Positions 7,630-16,853 are shown, counted from the stretch's first letter. The stretch: 64,000 nt of DNA from GCA-002733465 sp965230525 (GCA_965230525.1 OZ246008.1:2666001-2730000), one strand, 5' to 3'. Notes: a model not told the origin generated them from the letters alone. Numbers and translations: made by a program.

Positions 7630-8358
7630 TTGACTATTGCAAAAAGTCTATTAATTCTAGCTACCATGATTTTAACCGGTTGTGCTAGCAGTGGAAACCA
7701 TCCAAAAGACCCTTGGGAAAGCTGGAATAGAAGTGTTTATAGCTTTAACAAAACGGTTGATTCAGCTATCGCTAAGCCTGTGGCAAAAGGCTACAAAGCC
7801 GTCACGCCAGATTTTATTGAAACTGGGGTGAGCAATGTATTCAGTAATTTGGGTGATATTCCTAACTCTATCAATAACTTATTGCAGGGAAAGCCCGGAG
7901 ATTCACTGTCTGACTTAGCACGGTTTTTGGTTAATTCAACGCTCGGAATTGCTGGACTTTGGGATCCTGCTTCGAGTATGGGTCTGCAAAAGCACGATGA
8001 AGATTTTGGCCAAACTTTGGCCACATGGGGCGTAGGTGATGGGCCATATGTCATGATCCCGTTTATGGGGCCGTCGACTTTGCGGGATACGGTGGCATTG
8101 CCGGTTGATTCTCAAATGGACCTTTTAAGCGAAATCGATCATATTCGTACCCGTAATCAGATAAAGTTTATTGAGCTAGTTGATACTCGAGCGGGCTTAC
8201 TCGCGTTTGAAGAGCAATTAGAGTCCGCAACCGATGAATATTCTTTCATTCGAGATGTCTATCTGCAAAATCGTAAATATAAAGTGTTTGACGGCAACAT
8301 ACCGTTAGAGGATGGTTTTGAGTGTGAAGAAGAGGATGAGGCTGACTGCGAGTTTTAG
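7630..8358 (+). CDS. mlaA: MlaA (VacJ) outer-membrane phospholipid-asymmetry lipoprotein
   Basis: Outer-membrane lipoprotein that removes mislocalised phospholipids from the outer leaflet and passes them to the Mla pathway. The lipobox LTGC puts the lipidated residue at Cys18. The conserved N-terminal block DPWESWNRSVYSFN follows, then the hydrophobic helix region and the GPYVMIPFMGPSTLRD motif. The start is TTG at 7630, chosen because GGGAG (7618-7622) lies 7 nt upstream and no suitable ATG exists before the signal peptide. The C-terminus is acidic. The other mla genes are not nearby. Confidence 0.95.
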   Translation: MTIAKSLLILATMILTGCASSGNHPKDPWESWNRSVYSFNKTVDSAIAKPVAKGYKAVTPDFIETGVSNVFSNLGDIPNSINNLLQGKPGDSLSDLARFLVNSTLGIAGLWDPASSMGLQKHDEDFGQTLATWGVGDGPYVMIPFMGPSTLRDTVALPVDSQMDLLSEIDHIRTRNQIKFIELVDTRAGLLAFEEQLESATDEYSFIRDVYLQNRKYKVFDGNIPLEDGFECEEEDEADCEF

Positions 8359-8426
8359 GCAAATTTAGATAGTTCTGCTATCGCAGTAAGTATAAGGTTG
8401 TTAGTCTATATTTCGTGACGCTTTAC

Positions 8427-8455
8427 CTAAAAAGCCCCTGAGTGGGGCTTTTTAG
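8427..8455. terminator. Bidirectional terminator between mlaA and the PilZ gene
   Basis: CTAAAAAGCCCC (8427-8438) and GGGGCTTTTTAG (8444-8455) form a perfect 12-bp stem with a 5-nt loop. T-runs on both strands fit termination of the convergent mlaA (+) and PilZ (-) genes. Confidence 0.92.
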
Positions 8456-8499
8456 TTTACGAGTATAAGGTTTTTCAGTTTGGCTTTTGGAATAGCCTG

Positions 8500-8805
8500 C
8501 TAGCGAACGTCAATCATTGTGCCTGCGACCTCAAATGAGCCGTCTTCTCTCTGATCGACTCGCTTAACTTCAAATTCAGCATTTAGCGAAGCCATTGAGC
8601 CACGTTCTGAACTGATATTTAAATTAAGCTTTTGATTTACTTCAAATTTTTCGGATGTGATGAAGGCTGCACCATCACCGCTTAAGTTCTTTCCTTCACC
8701 TTTGTAGACCGCTGATGTGGCTGGGTCGGTGATTTGCACCTCGGCATTAACGAACATGCGGATAAAATTTCTTTTTTCGTCGTAATCATTACCGGTCGAT
8801 GGCAT
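8500..8805 (-). CDS. PilZ-domain protein
   Basis: Single-domain 101-residue protein. The PilZ signature is present: an RxxxR-type element RNFIR at residues 12-16 and a later NLSGDGAAF block corresponding to the D/NxSxxG motif. PilZ domains usually bind cyclic di-GMP and control motility or surface behaviour by binding a partner. AGGGGG lies 5 nt before the ATG on the minus strand. It is divergent from the response regulator at 8990 across 184 bp, so the two could share control. The partner is unknown. Confidence 0.85.
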   Translation of the reverse strand: MPSTGNDYDEKRNFIRMFVNAEVQITDPATSAVYKGEGKNLSGDGAAFITSEKFEVNQKLNLNISSERGSMASLNAEFEVKRVDQREDGSFEVAGTMIDVR

Positions 8806-8989
8806 GAGATCCCCCTAAAATTACCAAAATCGATTCTTCACTGGTATTGCTCTAATTTCAGCTATAATACTAGGAAATAAATGATTGTCGGTCAATTAAA
8901 ATACCAATAAAAGCAACCACTAGGATTAATCACCTAATTGTTTAATTGGACTATACTCAATCTACTATAACAACTAATTTGCAGTACAT

Positions 8990-10201
8990 ATGGACGATTC
9001 AACGACTACCTTGGACACTTCTATCAAACTCAGCACTATCCTAGTCATCGATGATGAAACTCTGGTCAGAGAAAGTATGGCCGTTTATTTGGAAGATAGT
9101 GGATTTAATGTTATCCAAGCGGTTAACGGTGTGCAAGGCATTGAGCTTTTTAAGGAGTTTAGTCCCGATCTGGTGTTATGTGATTTAAGAATGCCCGAAA
9201 TGGATGGCATGGCGGTTTTGGCGAGACTAAGCGAAATAAGCCCTGATGTTCCCATTATTATTGTTTCGGGAGCAGGCCAAATAAAGGATGTGGTAGAAGC
9301 CTTACGCTTGGGTGCGCTTGATTATCTAGTCAAGCCGATAACTGATATGGCTGTGTTAGAGAATGCGGTTGAAAATGCCTTAACTCGTACTCATTTGGAA
9401 GCTGAAAATCAAACCTATCGAGATGAATTAGAATTTGCTAATCAAGAGTTAGAAAAAAACCTCGAGTTGCTGCAAAAAGATCAAGAGGCCGGTCGTCAGG
9501 CACAACAGCAATTACTGCCGCCGACTGACGATACCTTACAGGGATTTCATTTTCAGCATATTATCATTCCTTCGCTTAACCTCAGCGGCGATTTTATCGA
9601 CTATTTTGAAATTTCGCCTCATCATCTCGGATTTTATTTTGCAGATGTGTCCGGTCATGGCTCGGCGGCTGCGTTTGTCACCATGATGTTAAAGAGTTTA
9701 ATTAATCAACCCTTAAGACAGTTTCGAAGTAATGATAATGAAATGATCTTGGAACCGGATCAACTCATGGCCTACCTTAATGCTGAATTGTTAAGTGCGA
9801 ATTTAGGTAAACACATTACTCTCTTTTATGCCGTGATCGATACCCAAGCACAAACTCTTAAATACAGTGTTGCTGGTCAGTATCCTGCGCCAGTATTATT
9901 GCAGAACAATCAAAATGTCGCTTTAAAAGACGATGGATTTCCGCTTGGCTTGTTTGAGTGGGCAACTTTTAAGAGTAAGTCAGTCGAAATTTCTAAAGGG
10001 TTTAAATTATTAATGGTTTCAGATGGCTGGTTGGAGCTGATTCCAGTGGACGGCAAGCCTGCGAGTGAGTCATACTTACTTGACTTTGCGGCAAGAAACC
10101 CGATTAATATTCCAGTGTTAATGAAGCCAGTAAAGCGATACCAAGAAGACAATCCACCGGATGATATCACGGTATTTATAGTGGAAAAGGAAGAGGATTA
10201 G
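8990..10201 (+). CDS. Response regulator with PP2C-type phosphatase output (HsbR-like)
   Basis: Residues 15-130 form a receiver domain with the acidic pocket IDDE (from residue 20), phosphoacceptor Asp65 in LCDLRMPEMDG and Lys115 in LVKP. A coiled coil follows (about 135-170), then a SpoIIE/PP2C-type phosphatase domain (about 185-400) with SGDFIDYF and ADVSGHGSAAAF metal-binding motifs. This architecture plus an adjacent STAS protein matches the HsbR/HsbA pair of Pseudomonas and CrsR/CrsA of Shewanella, where the phosphatase controls the anti-sigma antagonist. Its ribosome binding site is poor. The stop overlaps the next start by one base. Confidence 0.9.
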   Translation: MDDSTTTLDTSIKLSTILVIDDETLVRESMAVYLEDSGFNVIQAVNGVQGIELFKEFSPDLVLCDLRMPEMDGMAVLARLSEISPDVPIIIVSGAGQIKDVVEALRLGALDYLVKPITDMAVLENAVENALTRTHLEAENQTYRDELEFANQELEKNLELLQKDQEAGRQAQQQLLPPTDDTLQGFHFQHIIIPSLNLSGDFIDYFEISPHHLGFYFADVSGHGSAAAFVTMMLKSLINQPLRQFRSNDNEMILEPDQLMAYLNAELLSANLGKHITLFYAVIDTQAQTLKYSVAGQYPAPVLLQNNQNVALKDDGFPLGLFEWATFKSKSVEISKGFKLLMVSDGWLELIPVDGKPASESYLLDFAARNPINIPVLMKPVKRYQEDNPPDDITVFIVEKEED

Positions 10202-10677
10202 TGGAAGGCTCAATTTATTCATCGACAGTTGGTTCGGTCGAATATCTTCGATTTACTGGTGTGATTCGATATTCACAATGTGCCGGTTTAGAGACTTACA
10301 TCGATCGACTCTTTGAGTCTCCAACTTTTACCGGACTTGCGGTTGATCTTGAGCAGGCTGAAATGCTTGATAGTACAGCACTTGGCTTGCTTGCCAAGTT
10401 ATCTATAGAGTTCAAAAATATATCGAGTGAAAAACCGACTATATTTATTAAAAGCGGTGAGCTCGCCCACATTCTTAAAAGAGTTTGTTTTGACCAGGTC
10501 TTTAATATCGTTTCTAAGCCCAATGATTCTGACGGTATTGACTATGTTGAATTGGCCTCTGTTTTTCATTCCGAAAAACAAATATTGAAGTCAGTGGTCG
10601 AAGCACACAAAAGTCTGGCTTCCATTTCGGACGCTAATCAAAATTACTTTACCGATATCACCAACGCGCTTAAATAA
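10201..10677 (+). CDS. STAS-domain anti-sigma factor antagonist (HsbA-like)
   Basis: A 158-residue protein with an N-terminal STAS domain (about 1-110). The conserved phosphorylation-site region is MLDSTALGLLAK, with Ser58 or Thr59 as the likely target. The start is GTG, overlapping the upstream TAG by one base, with a purine-rich GGAAGAGGA just before it. The preceding phosphatase-type regulator probably dephosphorylates this protein, by analogy with HsbR-HsbA. The sigma or anti-sigma partner (FlgM or RpoS control in relatives) is not in the window. The C-terminal 45 residues are unassigned. Confidence 0.88.
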   Translation: MEGSIYSSTVGSVEYLRFTGVIRYSQCAGLETYIDRLFESPTFTGLAVDLEQAEMLDSTALGLLAKLSIEFKNISSEKPTIFIKSGELAHILKRVCFDQVFNIVSKPNDSDGIDYVELASVFHSEKQILKSVVEAHKSLASISDANQNYFTDITNALK

Positions 10678-10770
10678 TAAAGCAAATGGCATAAGCATAG
10701 GGCTGTGTTAGGGTGGGCGTGCTCTTAATACAGGTAAGCACTTCAGATTAAGGCATAAATAAAGCCGGCA

Positions 10771-11544
10771 TCACCACTTCTTTTTAGGTCCAAAAATATC
10801 AGTCACTTCTGGAGAGGAGTCAGCTTTTTGTTCAGACTCTTGTGGTGTTTCTTCTAAACTTAAGGTTTTGTTAGCCGCTTGACTCGGTGTCAGATTGATT
10901 AATTCTTGAAGTTCTGTTTCTAGCGCGGTTAAGCGCGAGTTTTTATTAGTAAACTTGTCTAACATCTGTTGAGCGGTTTGGAATAACCCTTGCGCTCTCA
11001 CATAGTCATGTTTAGCTAACGCGCTTTGACCTTGTTGAATATAAGCACAAATTTTCGCTTCAGAAATCAGTAGACTTAACTTACTCACGGCCACAGCGAT
11101 TTGATTGCTATCTAATGATGGAACCGCTTTAAATCTTAATAAGTATTTACCGAGCTTAGACAGTTGAGAAATTAGTAAAGACAACTGCGTGGGATCTGTA
11201 GGAATGACCAGTCGCTGCGAGTCAACAGGCGACGAAGGGTTTTTAGCTTGCTCTTTAATGGTTTCCAAGCTGCTATTTAAATTCCCATCATCGGGTGCTA
11301 GCTTAACAGCTTGCGCTAAGTTAAGTTGAATGTAACTTAGCATTAAACTTCTCGCTTCTGTCCCGATTGGAGTTTTCGCAAAATTAGATAGGATGTTCGC
11401 CGTTTCATTTGCACGATATCGGTACTTTGCAATCAGTTGTCTTATGCGTGCTTTTTCTTGTTCGCGCTTTTGTATAATAGTGATACCGGCAACGCAAATC
11501 ACGATAATGACGGAAATAATAATAATTGTCGTTAATGTACCCAT
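10771..11544 (-). CDS. Membrane-anchored helical protein, family not recognised
   Basis: Residues 5-24 form one strongly hydrophobic helix (IIIISVIIVICVAGITII), followed by a basic stretch and a long helical region containing a TPR-like segment (ALAKHDYVRAQGLFQTAQQ, about residues 176-194). The C-terminus is charged and ends in a lysine-rich motif. It is last in the minus-strand REC-TPR/kinase series, 98 nt after the preceding gene, and may be cotranscribed. It converges with the STAS gene. I cannot assign a function; a scaffold or membrane anchor for the neighbouring TPR regulators is only a guess. Confidence 0.75.
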   Translation of the reverse strand: MGTLTTIIIISVIIVICVAGITIIQKREQEKARIRQLIAKYRYRANETANILSNFAKTPIGTEARSLMLSYIQLNLAQAVKLAPDDGNLNSSLETIKEQAKNPSSPVDSQRLVIPTDPTQLSLLISQLSKLGKYLLRFKAVPSLDSNQIAVAVSKLSLLISEAKICAYIQQGQSALAKHDYVRAQGLFQTAQQMLDKFTNKNSRLTALETELQELINLTPSQAANKTLSLEETPQESEQKADSSPEVTDIFGPKKKW

Positions 11545-11642
11545 AATACTCGTAGGTTGCGGTCTACTATTGGCTAGTTATTGCTTAAAGTATAGACCAT
11601 AAGTACTCATTATTGTTGATATTTCTGGTCAGCCTGCTGGAC

Positions 11643-13271
11643 TTAGTCCAATTTTTGAAGCATCAGTTGATTTAGCCGGTTTAACTCTGAAAAGCGCATA
11701 TATCGAGGGTCGGTAAAGCCTAGCCGGGTGATATTTTCTAATATTTCTTGCGAGTTATGTAAGTATTGCGGATCACGCTCGACACTTTGGTATTGCTTAA
11801 GCAAGGCTTGCGATTGATTTAGTCGTATATTGACATTATTTGGCGCGATCTCTGCGGCTTGAACAAAATAGCCGATGGCGTCTGCGTATCGGTTTTGTTT
11901 AAATAAGCGAACTGCTTCGTTATTTAGCTTATTGGCCTTGCTAGCATTTTTAATTAAATGCTTATTGTTAGTCAGTTTTGTGGCTTGTTTGATAAATTGT
12001 GGGTTATCAAAATACTGCTCCACAGCCTCTTCAATGACACATTCTGCCAGCTGAGCTAATCCCAAGACCCTCAAAGACTTAGCGATTTCTAAGCTCTCAT
12101 CTGGGCCAATATGTTCTTCTATTTTATGAAAAATTTCATTGGCAGATTTTAGATGTTTATCGACTGACTTTTTATCCTTTATAATGGAGCAAAAATCAGC
12201 ATGGGCTACCGCGCCTCTGAATTGAGTACCTGAGTCATCCTTAAATTTAGTTTCTATTTGCTGAAATAAGTTTTCGGCTTCGTTAATGATTTTGCTTCGA
12301 TCTTCGCGAGTATTCTGTTGCAATTTTTTGCCTAAACCTTTAGTTAACTTAACGTATTCATCTGGACTTGAAAAAGCAGAATGTTGACCATATTTTACAG
12401 CTTGTCGATAGGCGTTGACGGTGGCCTCCAAATCATCATTTTGTTCTGCGAGTTGGCCAAGATATTTTTGTCGTTTAAGTAGTTTTGGCGATCTAAGCAC
12501 CGCTTTCTCGAGTGTGTTTTGCGCATCGATAGGGTGACCAAGCTGATGTTGAATTTTTGCAAGCCAGTCGTATCCATCCAGTGCCATGGGAAAGTCGTGA
12601 GTCATTTGTTGAAAAATTCTTAACGCTTGCTCAAACTTTTCTTGCTCAAAATAGATACTTCCCATACCTTTAAGCGCCCATGGCGTTGCCCGTTCATTGA
12701 CGATATTAGTGACTAACGCGAGCGCTTTTTCTAAGTGACCCGATTGGGTGAAACATTCAAATTGTTTTTGTAAGCAAGTCGAACGGTACTTTGGGTAGGC
12801 TTGAATAATTTCATCACACTTTACAATCGCTTCATTCCACTTAGCTCGTCGCATTAAGTTTTTGATCGGGGAGAGAATCTGGTTTTTTGCGATACATTTA
12901 TCCAGCCGGGCTTTTAATAGCTGACTGTTGAACGGTTTAGTCAAATAGCTATCGGGTTGAAATTCGATGGCACCCATTACCATCGCGGCGGTTTTTTCGG
13001 CGGTAATCATGATGAAAGTACAGTCTGATTTTATCAGGTTGAACTCAATCAGTTCTTCTAATACTTGTTGACCATCTTTGTTTGGACCCAAGTTATAGTC
13101 GGATAAAATAATATCGTATTTTGTTTCGCGGCATGCTTGAATAGCAGCTTCACCTGAAATTACTGTATCGGTATATTGTATACCCAAATTTCGAAGCATT
13201 GTGCCCACGGCTCGGGCAAACTCAGCGAAGTCTTCAATGATTAGGGCTTTTTTCTCAGAATATTTGATCAT
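11643..13271 (-). CDS. Response regulator with C-terminal TPR repeats (paralogue 2)
   Basis: A 542-residue protein. Residues 1-125 form a receiver domain with phosphoacceptor Asp58 in ILSDYNLGP and the DSYLTKPF switch segment. The rest is helical with several TPR units, such as ATPWALKGMGSIYFEQEKF and NRYADAIGYFVQAAEIAPN. There is no DNA-binding or enzymatic output. It is clearly paralogous to the 601-residue protein at 13964-15769: same Asp position, same NLGPxKDGQQxLEEL stretch and similar TPR spacing. It starts 6 nt after the kinase stop. Output is probably by protein binding. Confidence 0.88.
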   Translation of the reverse strand: MIKYSEKKALIIEDFAEFARAVGTMLRNLGIQYTDTVISGEAAIQACRETKYDIILSDYNLGPNKDGQQVLEELIEFNLIKSDCTFIMITAEKTAAMVMGAIEFQPDSYLTKPFNSQLLKARLDKCIAKNQILSPIKNLMRRAKWNEAIVKCDEIIQAYPKYRSTCLQKQFECFTQSGHLEKALALVTNIVNERATPWALKGMGSIYFEQEKFEQALRIFQQMTHDFPMALDGYDWLAKIQHQLGHPIDAQNTLEKAVLRSPKLLKRQKYLGQLAEQNDDLEATVNAYRQAVKYGQHSAFSSPDEYVKLTKGLGKKLQQNTREDRSKIINEAENLFQQIETKFKDDSGTQFRGAVAHADFCSIIKDKKSVDKHLKSANEIFHKIEEHIGPDESLEIAKSLRVLGLAQLAECVIEEAVEQYFDNPQFIKQATKLTNNKHLIKNASKANKLNNEAVRLFKQNRYADAIGYFVQAAEIAPNNVNIRLNQSQALLKQYQSVERDPQYLHNSQEILENITRLGFTDPRYMRFSELNRLNQLMLQKLD

Positions 13272-13277
13272 TGAGAG

Positions 13278-13967
13278 TTAGGGGATCCTGATTTCAAATG
13301 TGCCACCACCAAGCTCACCATCATTACTGAGATGCACAGAACCTAACTTTCCACGATGTGAATGAATATCTGCAATCTTTTGGGCAAAAAATAATCCAAG
13401 CCCCGTGCTGCCTGTACTTTGATTAATCCCTTGAATATAACAACCGGCCATTTCAATCATGCCTTCCGGATAGCCTGGGCCATCGTCGATAACTCGAATG
13501 TTGGTCGTTTCGTTTTGGCAGCAACTTAATATTATTTTGGAACGAGAATACCGAATCGCATTACCCATTATATTTTCGAGCACCGTAGACAACAAGCATT
13601 CATCAAAAACTGCCTCTAAGGAATCATCAACATCAATTTCGCAACTGATATTTTTAGCTTCAAGTAAGTGCAGCTGACGAAGTCGCTGTTCCTCAAAGAA
13701 ATCGCAAACATTGACATAGTTAGGATTGAATGGAAGTTGTTCATTCTCCAGCTTATAAAGTGCTAATAACTGCATCAACGAATTATTCACTCGAGATGAC
13801 TCATACTGAACGACACCATAATTTGCTTTGGTTTCGTCAGTTAACGACTGTTGTTCAACTTTGCTAAGAATGACATTAAGGGACTCCCCAAGCATGCTCA
13901 GCGAGTTTTTCATATCGTGTACAGTGGAAGCTAAGATTAGATTAAAGATGTCGTCTTTATTGCTCAT
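13278..13967 (-). CDS. Soluble sensor-less histidine kinase
   Basis: A 229-residue kinase consisting only of a DHp helix pair and an HATPase domain. The H-box is VHDMKNSLSMLGESL with His17, the N-box is LENIMGNAIRYS, and the ATP lid motifs are DDGPGYPEG and STGLGLFFAQKI. No membrane segment or sensory domain is present, so input must come from a partner. Its ATG overlaps the stop of the upstream REC-TPR gene by 4 nt, and the second REC-TPR gene follows within 6 nt. The natural substrates are therefore the two flanking receivers. Confidence 0.92.
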   Translation of the reverse strand: MSNKDDIFNLILASTVHDMKNSLSMLGESLNVILSKVEQQSLTDETKANYGVVQYESSRVNNSLMQLLALYKLENEQLPFNPNYVNVCDFFEEQRLRQLHLLEAKNISCEIDVDDSLEAVFDECLLSTVLENIMGNAIRYSRSKIILSCCQNETTNIRVIDDGPGYPEGMIEMAGCYIQGINQSTGSTGLGLFFAQKIADIHSHRGKLGSVHLSNDGELGGGTFEIRIP

Positions 13968-15769
13968 TGCTCAGACTCCCTTGATTGTTCTGATTCTGAT
14001 TCTGATTCTGATTCTGATTCTGGTTCTGGTTCTGGTTCTGGTTCTGTTTCTGGTTCAGATGATTGAAGTTGTTTTTCGACCAACAAAGTAGTCAAACGTT
14101 TAAGTTCCTTGTAACGCTGATAGCGGGGATCAGGAAACTTAACTTCCGGAATGGACTGCAAGACACTGTCTGCTGTTTGAATAAATTGGCGTTTATCATC
14201 GCTTGCTTGTGCCAATTTAAGTAATGTCTGAATATAATTGAGTGCCATATTAATGTTGCCGGGCGCAAGGGCATTAACTTGTGAAAAAGCGTTTGCAGCA
14301 TTCTGATAATCGTTTTGTTCAAAATATTCGATACCCAAGTTGTTTAGCTTGCTCGCCTGTTTACATAATTTTAATATTTCAGGTTTATCACATACCTTGG
14401 CAGCTCTAATGATAAAGTCGGTATTATCAAAATTTTGTTTGATGGCCGTTTCAATTACTTCATCTGCAAATTCAGTTTGCCCGGATTTTAGTAGGCTCTT
14501 AGCAACTTCAATACTTGCGTCTTCAGATAGCTGTTGTCCAAGGTTTTGATAATCTTGAACAATCGTTTCCATTAGCTTTTCGGCGGCTTCAATTTGTCCG
14601 TTGGCTTTAAGTAAAGATGATTTTGCTATTTTTAGTCGAAAATTGGTGGTCGGACTTTTAGGGAATTTTTCACTGACTTGCTCTAAGGTTCGGTTTGCTT
14701 CCGCTGTGAGTTTTCCTATATCAACTTTCTTCGCGTTATTTTTATTTTCGCAATTAGTTTGCTCATCGGAGTTTTCTTTCGACTCTATTTCAGTTGAAGA
14801 ACTTGCTAGATCTTGTCGAATTTGATCTGAAATCGCACTCGAAAGTTGTAGATATTCAGACTCCGATGAGAAGGAAGAATGCTGTCCATATTTTATTGCA
14901 CATCGATAAGCGTTTGCCATAGTCGCGTAGTCATTATTAAGCTCTGCCAGTTCGCCGAGTTTTTTTTGTCGTTGCAGTACTCGCGGAGAACGCTGAATGG
15001 CATCTTCAATAGTGCGTTGTGCTTCTTTGGTTTTACCGAGCTTCTGTTGAATCTTGGCGAGCCAATCGTAACCATCCACGGACATGGGGAATTCTTGGAT
15101 TAATTGTTGAAAAGTTCTAAGTGCTTTTTCATAGTCTTTTTTTAGAAAGTAGATTTCGCCGATGGATTCGAGTGCCCAAGGAATATTACGACTAGTAGTA
15201 ATTTTTTGAGCTATTCGAAGTGCGGCATCCAATTGTCCCAGATTTTGCAATGCCGTTATGGAAGCTCTTAAACAGGACATTCGATATTTTGGATACTTTT
15301 CTTTTACTGATTCACATAAGCTAAGTGCTTCTTGCCATTGTTTGTTACGAATTGCTCGGTTGATTTCGAGCATTGCGGCTTTTTTTGAAAACGCTTTTTC
15401 TAATCGAGTACGCAAAAGATTGCCATTAAAGGGTTTTGCAATATAGCTATCGGGCACATACTCGACCGCCGCCATGACCATTGAAGTGGTATTTTCGGCG
15501 GTAATCATTATAAAGATGCAATTGCTCTTAATCAGTTGCTCATGCTGAAGTTCTTCAAGCAGCTGTTGACCATCTTTTTTGGGACCCAGGTTATAGTCTG
15601 AAAGGATCAAATCATACTTAGTGGATTTGCACGCTTCAATTGCATCTTGAGCGTTATAGACTATTTTTGTATCGGTGGCACCCATTGGGTGTAACATGCC
15701 ACGTAAGGAACGAGCAAACTCTGCAAAATCTTCGACAATAAGAATTTTCTTGTTAGCAAGGTTAATCAT
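13964..15769 (-). CDS. Response regulator with C-terminal TPR repeats (paralogue 1)
   Basis: A 601-residue protein, first gene of the minus-strand operon. The receiver domain (residues 1-125) has Asp58 in LILSDYNLGPKKDGQ and the DSYIAKPF segment. TPR-like helical repeats follow, for example IPWALESIGEIYFLKKDYEKA and NDYQNAANAFSQVNALAP. It is about 60 residues longer than its paralogue at 11643-13271, partly from a polar insert near residues 325-350 and partly from the repetitive PE/SE tail. It overlaps the kinase gene by 4 nt. Partner and output are unknown. Confidence 0.88.
   Translation of the reverse strand: MINLANKKILIVEDFAEFARSLRGMLHPMGATDTKIVYNAQDAIEACKSTKYDLILSDYNLGPKKDGQQLLEELQHEQLIKSNCIFIMITAENTTSMVMAAVEYVPDSYIAKPFNGNLLRTRLEKAFSKKAAMLEINRAIRNKQWQEALSLCESVKEKYPKYRMSCLRASITALQNLGQLDAALRIAQKITTSRNIPWALESIGEIYFLKKDYEKALRTFQQLIQEFPMSVDGYDWLAKIQQKLGKTKEAQRTIEDAIQRSPRVLQRQKKLGELAELNNDYATMANAYRCAIKYGQHSSFSSESEYLQLSSAISDQIRQDLASSSTEIESKENSDEQTNCENKNNAKKVDIGKLTAEANRTLEQVSEKFPKSPTTNFRLKIAKSSLLKANGQIEAAEKLMETIVQDYQNLGQQLSEDASIEVAKSLLKSGQTEFADEVIETAIKQNFDNTDFIIRAAKVCDKPEILKLCKQASKLNNLGIEYFEQNDYQNAANAFSQVNALAPGNINMALNYIQTLLKLAQASDDKRQFIQTADSVLQSIPEVKFPDPRYQRYKELKRLTTLLVEKQLQSSEPETEPEPEPEPESESESESESEQSRESEQ
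13991..14056 (-). repeat. Hexanucleotide tandem repeat encoding the Ser-Glu/Pro-Glu tail
   Basis: Eleven consecutive hexamers read on the plus strand as five TGATTC, four TGGTTC, one TGTTTC and one TGGTTC. They lie near the 3' end of the 601-residue REC-TPR gene and encode alternating SE and PE (plus one TE) dipeptides. Length changes by slippage would add or remove two residues without a frameshift, so this is a candidate variable-number locus. Confidence 0.93.
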
Positions 15770-15947
15770 AAGTATTCTTTATAAATTGAGTTAGCCGTTT
15801 GCTTGCTCTATTATTAGTCTCCTTATTTCAACAGAGCGAAACATCGAATGGCTACCGCTGTTGAAAGACTTTGAATTTCAAAGTTATAAAAAGTATAGAA
15901 TCTAATTACGGAATTTTGCTATTTAATTCACATTTTGCGGAGTTTTT

Positions 15948-16853
15948 ATGTCTAAACGATTAGGCGATAAACTGGTTGTCGCCATTTCTTCTCGAGCGTT
16001 ATTCAATTTAGATGATAGTCATGAGATCTTTGTGAAACAAGGCGTAGAGGCATACTCAAAATATCAGATTGAGCACGAGGATAGCCTGTTAGAGCCTGGG
16101 CCCGCTTTTAGTTTAGTGAAGAAAATACTGGCGTTAAACCATCAAACGCCAGAGTCTCCTTTGGTTGAGGTCGTGCTGCTTTCGCGTAATAGTGCCGATA
16201 CAGGATTAAGAATTTTTAACTCAATTAAACATTACGATTTGGATATTTCAAGAGCCGCCTTTACCAGTGGGCGCAGTCCCTATGGCTATGTTGCAGCCTT
16301 TTCATGTCACCTATTCTTATCCACCGATGCAGAAGATGTGGCTGCGGCAATCAACGATGGCATAGCCGCGGCGACAATTTTACCCAAGTCAGGTGACTAT
16401 TCATCGGAAAGTACCGAGGTTCGCTTTGCTTTTGACGGTGACGCTGTGATTTTCTCCGACGAATCTGAACGTATCTATAAGTCAGAAGGGTTAGACGCGT
16501 TTACTCAGAATGAAGTGAATTCAGCGAACACGCCACTGGCAGGCGGCCCGTTCAAGAATTTCCTCGCGGCATTACATCGATTGCAGAGTGAATATGCCGG
16601 ACAAAAGTGCCCAATACGCACGGCACTGGTTACCGCTCGCTCTGCGCCAGCTCATGAAAGGGTCATTAAAACCTTGCGGGATTGGAATATCCGTATTGAT
16701 GAAGCGCTGTTTTTGGGCGGGATGGAGAAAGCCAAGTTTCTTCGATCCTTTGAAGCGGACGTGTTTTTCGATGATCAATCGTTTCATTGTGATGCCGCAG
16801 TTCAACATGTGGCAACCGGTCATGTCCCCAGTGGTATTGCAAATAGTCAATAA
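15948..16853 (+). CDS. Cytosolic 5'-nucleotidase (PF06189 family)
   Basis: Hydrolyses nucleoside 5'-monophosphates. The 301-residue length and the block FDGDAVIFSDESE (from residue 162) match the cN-I-like family of HAD-fold nucleotidases; the two aspartates at 163 and 165 are the expected catalytic pair. The later TALVTARSAPAHER and DVFFDDQSFHC segments supply the remaining HAD motifs. GCGGAG lies 5 nt before the ATG. It is divergent from the REC-TPR operon across 178 bp. A weak hairpin (TAATTTTGG...CCAAAAATTA) overlaps its stop codon and may terminate it. Confidence 0.88.
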   Translation: MSKRLGDKLVVAISSRALFNLDDSHEIFVKQGVEAYSKYQIEHEDSLLEPGPAFSLVKKILALNHQTPESPLVEVVLLSRNSADTGLRIFNSIKHYDLDISRAAFTSGRSPYGYVAAFSCHLFLSTDAEDVAAAINDGIAAATILPKSGDYSSESTEVRFAFDGDAVIFSDESERIYKSEGLDAFTQNEVNSANTPLAGGPFKNFLAALHRLQSEYAGQKCPIRTALVTARSAPAHERVIKTLRDWNIRIDEALFLGGMEKAKFLRSFEADVFFDDQSFHCDAAVQHVATGHVPSGIANSQ

